Assembly (NCBI GenBank): GCA_032433765.1
Contig: JAVIAB010000124.1
Coordinates: 79,459,465-79,523,464 of the forward strand
Source: Megaustenia siamemsis
Taxonomy: Eukaryota > Mollusca > Gastropoda > Stylommatophora > Ariophantidae
DNA: 64,000 nt
Direction of reading: 5' to 3'
The position numbers and the translations under genes are program-made. Shown one piece after another: positions 11,636 through 22,745 of this stretch. Every line of letters starts with the position of its first letter. Within the stretch, counting starts at the first letter, position 1. The notes beneath the pieces were generated by a model. It worked only from the letters and a program-made list of their open reading frames with translations. It was not told where the DNA came from and made no database searches.

Positions 11636-12012
11636 TAAGAAAATCACTGGAGTCTGTAGAAATGTGGTTTTACAGAAGAATGTTGAGTATACCATGGACA
11701 GCTAAGAAGAGTAATGAAAACGTTCTGAAAGAGGTGAAAGCAAAAAGAGAACTAATTTCCAATATTAGGAAGAAACAATCATCATTTTTTGGCCATGTAA
11801 TGAGAAGGGAACAGCTGGAATAAATTGTAACAACTGGGAAAATTGAGGGACGAAGAGATAGAGGGAAGCAAAGAGAAAAGATACCAGACAGCTTAAGAGA
11901 ATAGCTTGGCAGAAGATCAACAACAGAAATGATAAATAACTGTCGAGATCGAAATTTGTGGAGAGACATAATCACCTACGCCAGCAGGCCCGGTACTTGA
12001 TGATGATGATAT
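11636..12012 (+). mobile_element. LINE 3' fragment, family B
   Basis: Broken frames encode KSLESVEMWFYRRML-like, a SNENVLKEVKAKRELISNI-like segment and an FFGHVMRRE-like segment. The 3' end is tacgccagcagg...ggtacttgatgatgatgat, a (gat)n tail. Other copies at 14463, 21177, 57345/60600. Confidence 0.8.
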
Positions 12013-12014
12013 AT

Positions 12015-12250
12015 ATATATTAGTCATATGAAACTCCTTGTACAAAGCTTCGCGGCAGGAGGCAATCTGACCATCAGGAGACCCCCCACTCTTTTTTTCC
12101 CCCTCCCCGTCGAGCAAGTGCTTCGGCCTTTTAGCTTCTTGACACTCTAGGGGAGGTGTGCCCGCCCTCCTGATGCCTTGTTTCTAAGACTGACAATTTA
12201 TGTTCGGCACAAAATCTACATTTAACTCAACGCAACACTTCTGTTCGAAA
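12015..12250 (-). repeat. Dispersed repeat family F, second copy
   Basis: Inverse of 3868-4085; shared blocks include ggcaggaggcaatctgacc, cttgacactctagggg and gttcggcacaaaatct. Confidence 0.65.
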
Positions 12251-12362
12251 ATACTTTTACTTACCTGTCTTGGATTTACTCCAGCACGTCGCTGTGCTCT
12301 TCAGTCGAATAAAGTGACTATTACTTTAACTGTGGTAGCCACTTTCTTCGACTCAATATATA

Positions 12363-12690
12363 TATTTGGGGGCTTGGTAGTTTAGTTGGGCAAACCACCC
12401 GACTGGGCTACCGACGTTCGGACAACCCGTGTTCTATTCCCGCTGGAAGCAGTGTGTACACGTGATTGGGAAAAAAAAAATACCCCAACGGTCGACCCAG
12501 CCGAGTACCAGGGTAGGACTCTGGGAAAGTGAGGAATGCCGTCTCGCATTGTGAGTTTCAATGCTTGAAGCGGCACTGTCCAGAAGTCTCCGAACACTTC
12601 TGAATAGGCGGCCGAGTACATATGGGTCAAAACTCGCGTGCTAGGATGCCGATTCAAGTCTCGTACTTGACCTTTAAAGCTGTAACAATA
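12363..12690 (+). mobile_element. tRNA-derived SINE, family B
   Basis: Forward copy: tRNA-like head with accgacgttcggacaaccc, A-run at 12470-12480, ggtcgacccagccg and the tail end at ttcaagtctcgtacttgacc. Confidence 0.85.
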
Positions 12691-12854
12691 TGTATTATTG
12701 ATTGCTTGTTTCACATTTCAGTATATCAGATCAGTACTCAGTAGCAGCAAGAAGCTTATATAAAGCATTTCCATTCCCACGATTTTGCCGATGTTGCTCG
12801 TCCATTAGTGTCAACGTTTATTGTGAGAGTTGGTTCCGAGATCTCTTCTAGTGC

Positions 12855-13212
12855 CAATACTAGCCTTGAGGACGTGGATGTTTTCAGTACTGACTTAACT
12901 ATGAGGTGGATGTTGTGGTAAAAGCTGACTTATTTTGATGACATTGATGTTTTCAATACTGACCTATCGATGACGTGGATATTTTGGTAAAGGCTGACTT
13001 ACCTTGCGGACATTGATGTTTTCAATACTGACCTATCGATGACGTGGATGTTTTGGTAAAGGCTGACTTACGTTAAGGACATGGATGTTTGCTGTACTGA
13101 CATATCTATGAGGTGGATGTTGTGGTAAATGCTGATTTACATTAAGATCATGGATATTTTCAGTACTCACCTATCTATGAGGTGGATCTTGTAATAAAGG
13201 CTGACTTCCGAT
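12855..13212. repeat. 69-bp minisatellite, about 5 copies
   Basis: Motif gctgact recurs at 12924 and 12993 (period 69). Units contain tgacgtggatgtttt and tactgacctatc, with growing divergence to the right. Intronic. Confidence 0.85.
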
Positions 13213-13334
13213 CCCATAGAAGTGGTCTCATTATTCGAGTGCCTTTATTTACATCATAAGTCACCGTACCATAGCAAATGTGCTCGGTCATACTGAATGA
13301 TTATCTGCAGTGTTCGTACCTACATAACAGTTAT

Positions 13335-13515
13335 TGCTACAGAGTTTTAGTGAACTACAGGTTCTTAGTGAACTACATGTTCTTAGTAAACCATATGGTT
13401 TAGTGAACTAAAGGTTTTAATGAACTACAGGGTTTAGTGAACTTATAGGTTTCAGTGAACTAAAGGTTTTAGTGAACTAAAGGTTTTAGTAAACTACTGG
13501 GTTTAGTGAATTCTT
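13335..13515. repeat. 18-bp tandem repeat, about 10 degenerate copies
   Basis: Units of the type tttagtgaactaaaggtt, diverged (acaggttctt, taaaccatat). Confidence 0.8.
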
Positions 13516-13797
13516 GAGTGTGTCCTTGTTATTATTTTTTATACTACCATTTGATCTTGTCCGCTTGCAGTTCATCATAAAATGGCTTCTTTTATGGTTG
13601 TTGATCTGGTATGAGAACCTCATCCTAACTAATCTTAGAAAAGAGATCTACAGGTCATAGAAGTTCGATGGACGCTCAATGTCAAACAGACTTATAGCTA
13701 GTCAGAAACGGAATTTAGTCACTATAGAAATGACATGATTAAGGAAATGCCAAGAGCTTCCAGAACAGACAAACTTAGAATTATATTATAAGATTAA

Positions 13798-14050
13798 GGG
13801 AGTCGCGATAGCTCAGTGGTTAGTGAACTTGACTACTAAGGACAAGAGGTCGAGTTTGAACCTGATCGACGGCTTCCAGGTTCACCCAGCCTTAATGGGT
13901 ACCTGATTTTTTCTGGGAAAGTAAAGCGGTACGAGCGTAATACCGACCACATTGCCCCAAAAATCATGTGCCGAAGGTCTGTAAAAATTATGGTAATTAA
14001 ACACCATATTCCCTATACCGTCACTTGACGTGACGGGGCACTTTACTTTA
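13798..14050 (+). mobile_element. tRNA-derived SINE, family A
   Basis: Head gtcgcgatagctcagtggtt, body and ctttacttt end as in the other copies. A short possible target-site duplication (ttataag) flanks it. Confidence 0.85.
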
Positions 14051-14462
14051 CTTATTATAAGTCCGTCTTTAGATGCAGGGACAAGAAATATAAAGTCCCA
14101 CCATGAGAGATTGTGACTCAGGGACAAACAAAAACGGTAAGAGAAGCGCATAGTTCGAGGCAGTCCCAGAGTGAGAGACGTGGCAATAAGAAAACTGCAA
14201 TAGCTGGGACCTACTCAATGGCAATGCATGCGGCCATCTGAAGACATGACACTAAAACGTTGTGTCCCCTGGACACTTGGAGGAGTTAATAAAGAATGTG
14301 AAGAAGTACCTCTCTAAAAATTACCTCTGTGATGGTATCCACTGGATGACCACTCTCTGTTGCCTAACTACTTTGACATGACAATTCCTATTTCTCCATT
14401 TTTTATTGATTATTTTTGCCTTTAATGTTAAAAGTTTCTATAAACCTCCCTTTTAAACCATC
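14051..14462. other. Unique intron sequence
   Basis: No recognisable feature. Confidence 0.4.
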
Positions 14463-15102
14463 CTATATGTTACTGAGATGCAGAATGACTCAGACAAAAA
14501 CAGCTTTACAAAAGATGAGGAAGATACTATGCATTCAATTTTTGACAATGGAAATAAGAAAAAAAGTTCTTAAATGTTATGTAGAGCCAGTCTTAACATA
14601 TGGATGTGAATCATGGACAATAGGACAACAGACAAGAAAATCACTGGAGTCTGTTCAAATGTGTTTTCACAGAAGAATGTTAAGAATACCATGGACAGCT
14701 AAGAAGAGTAATGAAAACATTCTGAAAGAGGCCAAAGCAAAAAGAGAGTTAATTTCCAATATTAGGAAGAAACAATCATCATTTTTTGGCCATGTAATGA
14801 GAAGAGAATTCGAGCAGCACAAGAACGACAAATGATATAAACCACGACACCTTTTTAGGTATCAGTGAAAGAGAAAAGAAGAAGAAGATTGAGAAGAGAA
14901 CAGCTGGAATATATTGTAACAACTGGGAAAATTGAGGGACGAAGTGATAGAGGGAAGCAAAGAGAAAAGATACCAGACAGCTTTAGAGAATGGCTTGGCA
15001 GAAAGTCAACAACTGAAATGATAAATAACTGTCGAGATCGAAGGTTGTGAAGCGACATAATCACCTACGCCAGCAGGCCAGGTACTTGTTGATGATGATG
15101 AT
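14463..15102 (+). mobile_element. LINE 3' fragment, family B, interrupted
   Basis: Encodes RKKVLKCYVEPVLTYGCESW, WTAKKSNENILKEAKAKREL and SSFFGHVMRRE, the C-terminal end of an RTE-like reverse transcriptase, then the (gat)n tail at 15085-15100. At about 14812-14888 a short piece of another LINE is inserted (next entry). Confidence 0.85.
14812..14888 (+). mobile_element. Very short LINE family E insertion inside LINE family B
   Basis: The inserted 77 bases (gagcagcacaagaacgac to gaagaagaagat) equal the 3' end of LINE E copies (compare 23790-23865). The host sequence tgagaagagaa occurs on both sides (14802, 14889), an 11-base target-site duplication. Confidence 0.8.
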
Positions 15103-15296
15103 AATATGTTATTGATGTGTGGGTAATTTTTATAATGCTCCTCTTTAGAAGAATGTTAATGTATCGTGGACAGCCAACAAAATCAAATGAGGGATTAAAT
15201 GAGCTAGATAACGAGAGGAAGATTTTCAAACAAATTAGGAAAGGGCAGTCCAGAATTTTGGGGTATGTGAAGGGGCAGTTAGGAATTTATCGTAAA

Positions 15297-15300
15297 TAAA

Positions 15301-15360
<60 letters not shown>
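15297..15360. repeat. (TA)n microsatellite
   Basis: About 60 bases of ta repeats. Confidence 0.95.
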
Positions 15361-15365
<5 letters not shown>

Positions 15366-15750
15366 GTCGAAGAAACAGGGATGTGTGAGATGCGATGCTT
15401 GAGAAAAGTAACAAACAAGACAAGAAGAGATAGAATACCAAATGAAACCATAAGAAAAATGGTAGGAATAAAACCCTGCCAAGAATATATAGAACAACAA
15501 CAACTTAAATGGTTTGGCCACCTGGTCAGAATGAATCCTCACCAATCACCATCAAGGGCGTTCTTCTCGAGAATGCACGGAAAAAGACCAAGAAGAAGAT
15601 GGATAGATGCAGTGACATGTAACAACAAAGGAGAATCACTAATTCAGACAGTTCAAGCAGCTCAAGGACGACAAATGATATTACCACGACACCTTTGGGG
15701 TATCAGTGAGAAAGAGAAAAGAAAGAAGAAGACGAAGAAACAAGGGTAGA
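15366..15750 (+). mobile_element. LINE 3' fragment, family E
   Basis: Encodes EMRCLRKVTNKTRRDRIPNE, LKWFGHLVRMNPHQSPSRA and FFSRMHGKRPRRRWIDAV, ending in gaagaag repeats. Same family as 23080-23870, 25520-25765 and 55660-56070. No full reverse transcriptase. Confidence 0.8.
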
Positions 15751-15845
15751 GAAAGGGAAAGGATGCTGGATGGTGCAGTGCTATATGGATACATTTACCA
15801 TGTGATTGGTGTTATTATTACGATAAATATGTTTTTCTGTTTCAG

Positions 15846-15926
15846 AAGATGGCACGTTTCATAACCTCAAAGAAATGTCTGGCCACACAGAAACCTTCAT
15901 CAAATTACTTGACTATTACCTTTACA
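15846..15926 (+). CDS. Nuclear receptor ligand-binding domain, exon C (helices 8-9)
   Basis: A small exon of 81 bases (2 + 26 codons + 1), too short to stand out as an open frame. Acceptor ttttctgtttcag, donor GTGAGT at 15927. Joined to exon B it reads SPEDGTFHNLKEMSGHTE and then TFIKLLDYYLY, the helix 8-9 part of the ligand-binding domain. The other two frames do not join exon B in phase, and the phase 1 end joins exon D exactly. Intron lengths on either side are 8.7 kb and 2.7 kb. It lies 95 bases after a LINE fragment. Confidence 0.85.
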
Positions 15927-17000
15927 GTGAGTAATGGCAGTTATGTCTTGCTGGATGTTGCATCAACAGCAAGTCAAAGTTTGATATCCTGATATCTAAT
16001 GAAGTGTGTGTGTGTGTTATTTATAGTTAGTTTTATAATACTGAAAACAATTAGCGTATTTCTCTGAGCATAAAACCTGTATCCCTTACCGACCTGCTGA
16101 GTCAGTCGTAAGTTAAGGGCTTAACTTAATTAAGAAAAGCACACGTTGGGTGTTTAACCGGGCTGATGTTTCCCCAACGTGTTTGATCGCTAAGGTCTCA
16201 CATGCGATCTTTTACGATCAAACTATAAATCTTCAGCTGTGTACACCTAAAAAAGTACTAATCGGGCCTTATCCTCCCTCCTTAGTAGAAAACTTTACAC
16301 AATTTTTTTGAAAATTATAATTCGTTGGAAATCAGCAAAAGACCGCAAATTATATCTCCCCTCGACGCTGAAAGGCAGATGAGGAAGGAAAGAAGAAGAA
16401 GAAGAAGAAAACAATCAGGGAGTCGTAATAGTGCAGTTGTGAAAATAATCGCCTCCACCAACCAGGCAACCTAGACAGTACACAAGTTTTGTAAAGCACG
16501 TGACCCACACAATCGTCAGTAAAATGTGGACCAGAGTTCACGCTCTAGGAAGGTCAAGGAAAGTAGTCATTGGTACGGATTCTTTCCGGCCAAATTCAGA
16601 CCTGATCACTGTTGGCAGTGTTGTGGTATATATCGCCACCCGTCCACAACTAACTCCTTCAGACACGACCACACAGAAAAAAAAACTAGTTCATGGTTTG
16701 ATTGAATCGTATATGGGGAGAGAAGAGGCTGAAGGATGGCTAGAAAAACAAACAAGAAAGTCGGAGCCGATTGAGTGGAGCTCCTGAATACAGTGATCAA
16801 TAATAATTACTGGGAGACAGCAGTTGTAACCCTGTGTTCAACATGAGTCTTCTTAATACATGTATTCATTATCTCTCACATAAATATTACACTTTAGAAT
16901 AGAAATCACTTTCATTGCAGGGTATCCCTATATCCGATGCATTCAGCATTTCTTGAAGCATACGGAGACTTAATTCACCTGTAAGGTGTTGTCTGTAAAT
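15927..17000 (+). other. Receptor intron, mostly unclassified
   Basis: Contains a (gt)n run, a gaaga-rich stretch at 16395-16410 and the open frame 16500-16787, which has no recognisable domain. A poly-C run follows at 17039-17053. I see no further exon. Confidence 0.4.
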
Positions 17001-17104
17001 ACACCTGCTTTTCTGTTAAGTACTCTGGATCGACCAGACACCCCCCCCCCCCCTTTCCACCTTTTGGCTCACCAGTCACTCTATATAGACAACAATATCT
17101 CACT

Positions 17105-17370
17105 CATCTTCCTCTCTCTGAAGGGACGAAAAGCAAACTTGATGATGTCCCCTTTGTCCAGTCTGGCCAGAGTTGCCGGCAAGCTTATCGACTATTCCAT
17201 TGCCGTACACACCAATGTGCCCTGGATAGTACACGCAGGATGATGCGCTTACTTTAGAGCCATCCAAGAGCTGCATCCACTCCTGCCGCTGTCTGTTAGT
17301 CATCGTCTGTAGCATACTTGCGAGTCCGTCACCAAGACTACGTGATCCACGCTCTGTGTTACCAACCATG
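17105..17370 (-). mobile_element. LINE RNase H fragment (- strand)
   Basis: Translates to YYPGHIGVYGNGIVDKLAGN, the H...D end of an RNase H domain (GHxGxxGNExADxLA, here with Ile for the usual Arg/Glu-Ala pair). An isolated fragment. Confidence 0.6.
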
Positions 17371-17631
17371 TTATCGTCACCATTGCTGCTTCTATCTCCA
17401 TTCTCAAGCTGGACACTGTCTTATTGCAATAGTCAGATTCCCTGGCCACTTCTCTGCCATGTTAGTCAGTCACAAAGCTCCAACCACTGCAATGTCCGCG
17501 TGAAACACAACTCTCCTGGCAATTCCAAAATAGGTATGTCGTTTAATGCTCTACACTAATTATTACCATAAACATCTAATGAAAGTTACATTTTCTGGCG
17601 ATATTATTGTTACATATAAATCATACTTCGT

Positions 17632-18517
17632 AAATCTTCAGGTTTCTTCTTCTTTTGCGATCATGGCTCATTCAGACTAGGACTCCGGACTCTCTTATAA
17701 AGGCAGCTGTCTTAGTGATTCAGTTGCACCGTATAGTTTCTCTTCCATGGAGGTGGGTGTGGGCCACATTGTCCTTCTTAGGTCTGTGTACTGGGGCAAT
17801 CCTGTTGCACGTGTTATCCAGGGTACAGTGGCATAGGCTGGTTGTACCTATTTTGAATTTGGTGAACATGTGATTTCTCATTCTGTTGTGGCCAGTGCGT
17901 AGGCGAAGTATGATGACTTGATCCCTCCTTGATAGTTGGAGGTATCCATCCCTCTCATTAAACTTTGGGTGTTCTTGTTTCCATTTTTCATGATACTGGC
18001 CTTTGATGATGAATTTGGCTTCATAGTAGCTGCCCACATGATTCTCTTGTGGTAATCTCCCTCCCTCTTTAGCTAATTTATCTGCGCATTCGTTTCCGTG
18101 TATATTACAGTGTGATGGTATCCACTGGATAAACACTCTCTGGAAGTTATTGGACAGTTGGTCTAGGGTTGCTTTCAAGTTATCTAGCTCACTGTTCCTA
18201 GGGGTTTTCCAGAGCTGTTAGGACTGACAGTGCATCAGTCAGTATCACCAATATCTTATGCACGTTATTTTTGTGTTGAATAGCCAGTTTTGCAGCGTCT
18301 TTGAGGGCTGCAGTTTCTGCTTTATACTTGTTTGAGGATTTTCCAGTAGCTATTGACTTGGTGATCTCTTCCTGGTTGTTCAGCCTCAAGAACACACCTC
18401 CTCCTTTTCTGGTGGCGCTTGTAGCAGAGCCATCTGTGTATATATATATATATATATGACCAAGAGTCCTGTGGGTAGTTGTCGTTTATGTGCTTTTCTG
18501 CTATGAAATCTTCAGGT
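17632..18517 (-). mobile_element. LINE RNase H-bearing 3' fragment with 12-bp target-site duplication
   Basis: A 5'-truncated LINE inserted on the - strand in the last receptor intron. Host sequence aaatcttcaggt lies at 17632-17643 and again at 18506-18517, so the element is 17644-18505 (862 bases). It encodes KYKAETAALKDAAKLAIQHK, VILTDALSVLTALE, FIQWIPSHCNIHGNECADKL and a C-terminal RTGHNRMRNHM with a Cys-rich end: RNase H plus tail. One frameshift splits it near 18180. Related to 62650-63240. The duplicated host sequence is itself an acceptor-like element (see findings). Confidence 0.85.
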
Positions 18518-18589
18518 ATTAAACATATAAATCATATTTCATAAATTTACAGGTATCAAAAATATAAATCATATTTCACAAATCTACAG
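18515..18589 (+). promoter_or_regulatory. Tandem 37-bp repeats carrying duplicated 3' splice sites
   Basis: Successive ggtat motifs at 18515, 18552 and 18589 repeat with a 37-base period, each preceded by a c/t-t/c-a-c/t-cag-like acceptor (cttcag, tttacag, ctacag). Before the LINE insertion the first unit continued into 17608-17643. Only the last acceptor (ctacag before 18590) gives an open frame in phase with exon C; the upstream ones lead to early stops. Confidence 0.7.
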
Positions 18590-18780
18590 GTATCAATGTG
18601 GATCCACAAGACAGGATTCCAGAACTTCTATCAGTGATGCCAAAAGTACGACTTATGTCCATGTGGTATTTTAACCTTATCAAGAACATGAGAGTAAACA
18701 CTCGCAGCATGGGTAGACCTTTACAGGACCTCAATACAACGACAACCTTAATGTACTCTGGAGACATGATGGCAAGATGA
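18590..18780 (+). CDS. Nuclear receptor ligand-binding domain, terminal exon D (helices 10-12)
   Basis: Last coding exon: two bases, 62 codons and TGA at 18778. The join with exon C gives YYLYSINVDPQDRIPELLSV, then MPKVRLMSMWYFNLIKNMR, the helix 10/11 dimerisation region (a PELLxxxPxVRxMS pattern typical of the family). The C-terminal part RPLQDL followed by NTTTT and SGDMMAR stands where helix 12 / AF-2 should be, but it lacks a clear hydrophobic-hydrophobic-x-Glu-hydrophobic-hydrophobic motif. Either AF-2 is degenerate or an alternative last exon exists outside the repeats. Visible receptor peptide: 214 residues. Confidence 0.85.
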
Positions 18781-18811
18781 CTGCTTTTATCATAATTAAG
18801 TTTGTCAGTAA

Positions 18812-20000
18812 AAAGATTTCTGTTGGAGTTGTTTAACCATGGCTCGCCAGTGTTTCCTACAACTCTTTTCTGTTTAGTCGGTCTAAAGATTCTTGTTGGG
18901 GTTGTTTGACCATGTCAATGTTTCCTACAACTCTTTTCTGTTTAGTCGGTCTAAAGATTCTTGTTGGGGTTGTTTGACCATGTCAATGTTTAATACAACT
19001 CTTTTCTGTTTAGTCGGTCTAAAGATTCTTGTTGGGGTTGTTTGACCATGTCAATGTTTAATACAACTCTTTTCTGTTTAGTCGGTCTAAAGATTCTTGT
19101 TGGGGTTGTTTGACCATGTCAATGTTTAATACAACTCTTTTCTGTTTAGTCGGTCTAAAGATTCTTGTTGGGGTTGTTTGACCATGTCAATGTTTAATAC
19201 AACTCTTTTCTGTTTAGTCGGTCTAAAGATTCTTGTTGGGGTTGTTTGACCATGCCAGTGTTTCCTACAACTCTTTTCTGTTTAGTCGGTCTAAAGATTC
19301 TTGTTGGGGTTGTTTGACCATGTCAATGTTTAATACAACTCTTTTCTGTTTAGTCGGTCTAAAGATTCTTGTTGGGGTTGTTTGACCATGTCAATGTTTA
19401 ATACAACTCTTTTCTGTTTAGTCGGTCTAAAGATTCTTGTTGGGGTTGTTTGACCATGTCAATGTTTCCTACAACTCTTTTCTGTTTAGTCGGTTTAAAG
19501 ATTCTTGTTGGGGTTGTTTGACCATGTCAATGTTTAATACAACTCTTTTCTGTTTAGTCGGTCTAAAGATTCTTGTTGGGGTTGTTTGACCATGTCAATG
19601 TTTAATACAACTCTTTTCTGTTTAGTCGGTCTAAAGATTCTTGTTGGGGTTGTTTGACCATGTCAATGTTTCCTACAACTCTTTTCTGTTTAGTTGGTCT
19701 AAAGATTCTTGTTGGGGTTGTTTGACCATGCCAGTGTTTCCTACAACTCTTTTCTGTTTAGTCGGTCTAAAGATTCTTGTTGGGGTTGTTTGACCATGTC
19801 AATGTTTAATACAACTCTTTTCTGTTTAGTCGGTCTAAAGATTCTTGTTGGGGTTGTTTGACCATGTCAATGTTTCCTACAACTCTTTTCTGTTTAGTTG
19901 GTCTAAAGATTCTTGTTGGGGTTGTTTGACCATGCCAGTGTTTCCTACAACTCTTTTCTGTTTAGTCGGTCTAAAGATTCTTGTTGGAGTTGTTTGAGCA
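18812..20000. repeat. 68-bp minisatellite just after the receptor stop codon, about 17 copies
   Basis: Unit includes caactcttttctgtttagtc and ggggttgtttgaccatgtca; gtttcc at 18852 and 18920 gives the period 68. Subtypes alternate (tttcctaca or tttaataca). It starts 31 bases after the stop and so probably lies in the 3' UTR. Confidence 0.9.
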
Positions 20001-21176
20001 GGCCATGCCTCTAGTTTAGTCAACAGATTATTTTTAATTACACAGCGGACAACTCCATAGCGCTCATATCCCCTCTTTGGCACATTCCCCAGTATGAAGC
20101 ACGCCCACTATACCAGTAGAAGTACTGAAAATAGTTTTAGCTCAGTTGCACAAATTCCATATCACCAGCATTAACAACCTTGACCCCAACCTTCTTAGCC
20201 ACCTCTTAAGACTATTTAACCAAGGCCAGGGTCCCAGTAGTCCCACATAAAATGCCTCTCTAGTGTTTCCTGCCTGCAATTATTTTGTTGTTTTGTCAGT
20301 CATGTGACTGATGTTGTCAAGTTTCTCCAGTTACTTCAAACTCTTCAGAATAGTCCACACAAAGAATGTTGGTTGGAGTCCTCTGATCGCATCTCTCCAT
20401 TATGCTCAGCCACTGACAACTCCCACCCATGATGCTGCTTAATGAACAATCATATCAGATTCCCACCAATTTCCCTTTTATCATAGCGCTCAATGCGCAT
20501 CACGTACCCATGGGGAAATTACAACAAATTAGGTGTCTTTCCAATGATGTATAGCATTTCCTTCTGACTTAATGATTTCTTCGTAAAGTGCAAAACTCTT
20601 TGACCAACCCTCGCATGTTCAGAAAAACATAATTAGTTTGGTCACATTACTTTATTCTCTAAGAATTTTTTACTTTCTTACATTTTATTAAAAGTAGTGA
20701 AAATTGACCAGAATGTTATACAATCATTGAACAAATACACAGCAACAAGCTGTGTGTTTAAAGTTATGTTTCCTAGCTATACATAACCACTGGACATACT
20801 TGTGTGCATGGTAAGAAATTGTTGCAGATTAACAATGTTATCTACAATTTTACTGTCTAAATATTCGATTTTTGTGAAGTTGAAATGAGTTATATGTTAA
20901 TTGGTAATCAGTTATATGTTAACTGGTAATCAGTTTTACTGCAGTCATTCTGTATTAAAAGTGTTTCTGGAACCAGTATGCTGTGTGTACATGACTGGTG
21001 TGCTATGCTTATTCACTTTGGGAACATTGTATTACATTTAGTATTGATTAAAATCATTTAAAATCTAATGTTACTATTGTTTCTTTAAATATTAATTTTG
21101 AGTGTCAAGAATTTTCCAAATTCACCCTTGTTTTTCTTTAAGAAAGAAAACTGAGCTCTGCACTATTAGTTCAATC
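20001..21176. other. Unique sequence downstream of the receptor gene
   Basis: Possible remainder of the 3' UTR and intergenic DNA. attaaa-type polyadenylation hexamers occur (near 20690 and 20955), but I cannot choose the real one. Confidence 0.35.
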
Positions 21177-21640
21177 ATCATCATCAAGTACCGAGCCTAC
21201 TGGCGTAGGTGAACATGTCTCTCCACAACTTTCGATCTCGGCAGCTATTTATCATTTCTGTTGTTGACCTTCTGCCAAGCCATTCTCTTAAGCTGTCTGT
21301 TATTTTTTCTCTTTGCTTCCCTCTATCTCTTCGTCCCTCAATTTTTCCAGTTGTTACAATATATTCCAGTTGTTCTCTTTTCATTACATGGCCAAAAAAA
21401 TGATGAATGTTTCTTCCTAACATTGGAAATTAGCTCTCTTTTTGCTTTGACCTCTCTCAGAACATCTTCATTATTCTTCTTAGCTGTCCATAGTACTCTC
21501 AACATTCTTCTGTAAAACCATATTTCTACAGACTCCAGTGATTTTCTTGTCTGTTGTCCTATTGTCCATGATTCGTATCCATATGTTAAGACTGGCTCTA
21601 CATAACAATTAAGAACTCTTTTTCTTGTGTCAGATTAGTT
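21177..21640 (-). mobile_element. LINE 3' fragment, family B (- strand)
   Basis: Starts with the (atc)n tail, then the - strand encodes SLREWLGRRSTTEMINSCRD and an FFGHVMKRE segment, as in the other family B copies. Confidence 0.85.
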
Positions 21641-21649
21641 CAATACAAA

Positions 21650-22745
21650 TATAGAATTGTGTGGGCACCTTTAAATTATTGAGATTAGTTATTACTTCCT
21701 GTCTCTTTCTCTGTCCATCTCTTCTTCGTCATCCTTTCACAATTCGTTGCAGAATGCTCTTTGACCAGCCAGATGGTTGAGGTCCAGGGCGAAACCATTT
21801 CATTTTGCTTTTCTTCACAATAGTCAAAATCTTGGTGCATCTTTTTGCTAACTTTTTCATTGAAGACTTAACCTGATTATCTGTTCTTTTCATCAGATGG
21901 TCAACTTAAGTCAGTTCACATAGAACATCATCATTTCAATGTCCATTACAGAATGTTGCATCCACCAACCACAGACTGTCTGAAAGAATCTATGTCTCTA
22001 GCCAGATCTCCCACTTCTTCTGTTGTCATGTTCAAGGCCTCCTTGATGTCTTGATACTATCTTCTTCTTGGTCTGCTCATGATGTGTCACCCAGGAAACA
22101 TGCCTCTCATTATTGTTCTTTCCATACCGCTGTGTCTTTACACGAAGCTATAGTATTTTAATGTCCTCTGTAGAATGGTGTTTATAAGCCAGATCTTTTT
22201 AAAATTTAAATCTTGTAATATGACTTTATTGCCCTTTTTCATTATCCAAGATTCTTAAGGATTCTTCTGTAGTATTTTGTTTCGAATGAATCAATTTTTT
22301 TCCTTGCCGTTTGCGAGATTGTCCATGATTTACAGCTATATCTTGCTATCGGGAAGATAATTGTCCTCAGTAAGTTTAATTTTATTGCCTTGCTGGTATT
22401 GACACATTTTATTCATAGCATTTAATTTGTTGTTTGTTATTGCCAATCTTTTGATCTCTTTCTGGCAGTCTCCATTGTTAGTTACTACAGATCCCAAATA
22501 TTCATAGTTTGTTACAATTTCGAGTTTTTCACTGTTGATGATTCAGGGTTGGATTTTTGTTTTGTCAGTGGACATTATCTTAGTTTTCTGTTTGTTTAGA
22601 TAGAGGTTTTACTCTTCACTGTGTTTTTAACACACTCAATTGTCTCTTTTGATCCTTCTGTTTGAGAGGAGGACTGTGTCATCAGCATATGTGAGTTCAT
22701 GTAGATCTCTGGTTATATATTTGCCTTGAACACATCACAATGTCT
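21650..22745 (-). mobile_element. Degenerate LINE with reverse transcriptase active-site motif
   Basis: No long frame, but the - strand near 22690 reads LHELTYADDTVLLSNRRIKR, the F/YxDD box with its flanks. Downstream pieces (around 22300-22100) fit the connecting region. Old copy, many indels. Confidence 0.6.

Noticed and set aside
16500..16787. 95-residue + strand frame in the receptor intron as an additional exon
   Set aside because: Exons C and D join in phase without it and it has no receptor-like sequence.
18515..18588. Upstream acceptors at 18515 and 18552 as the true start of receptor exon D
   Set aside because: In the phase required by exon C both lead to a stop codon within a short distance; only 18590 keeps the frame.
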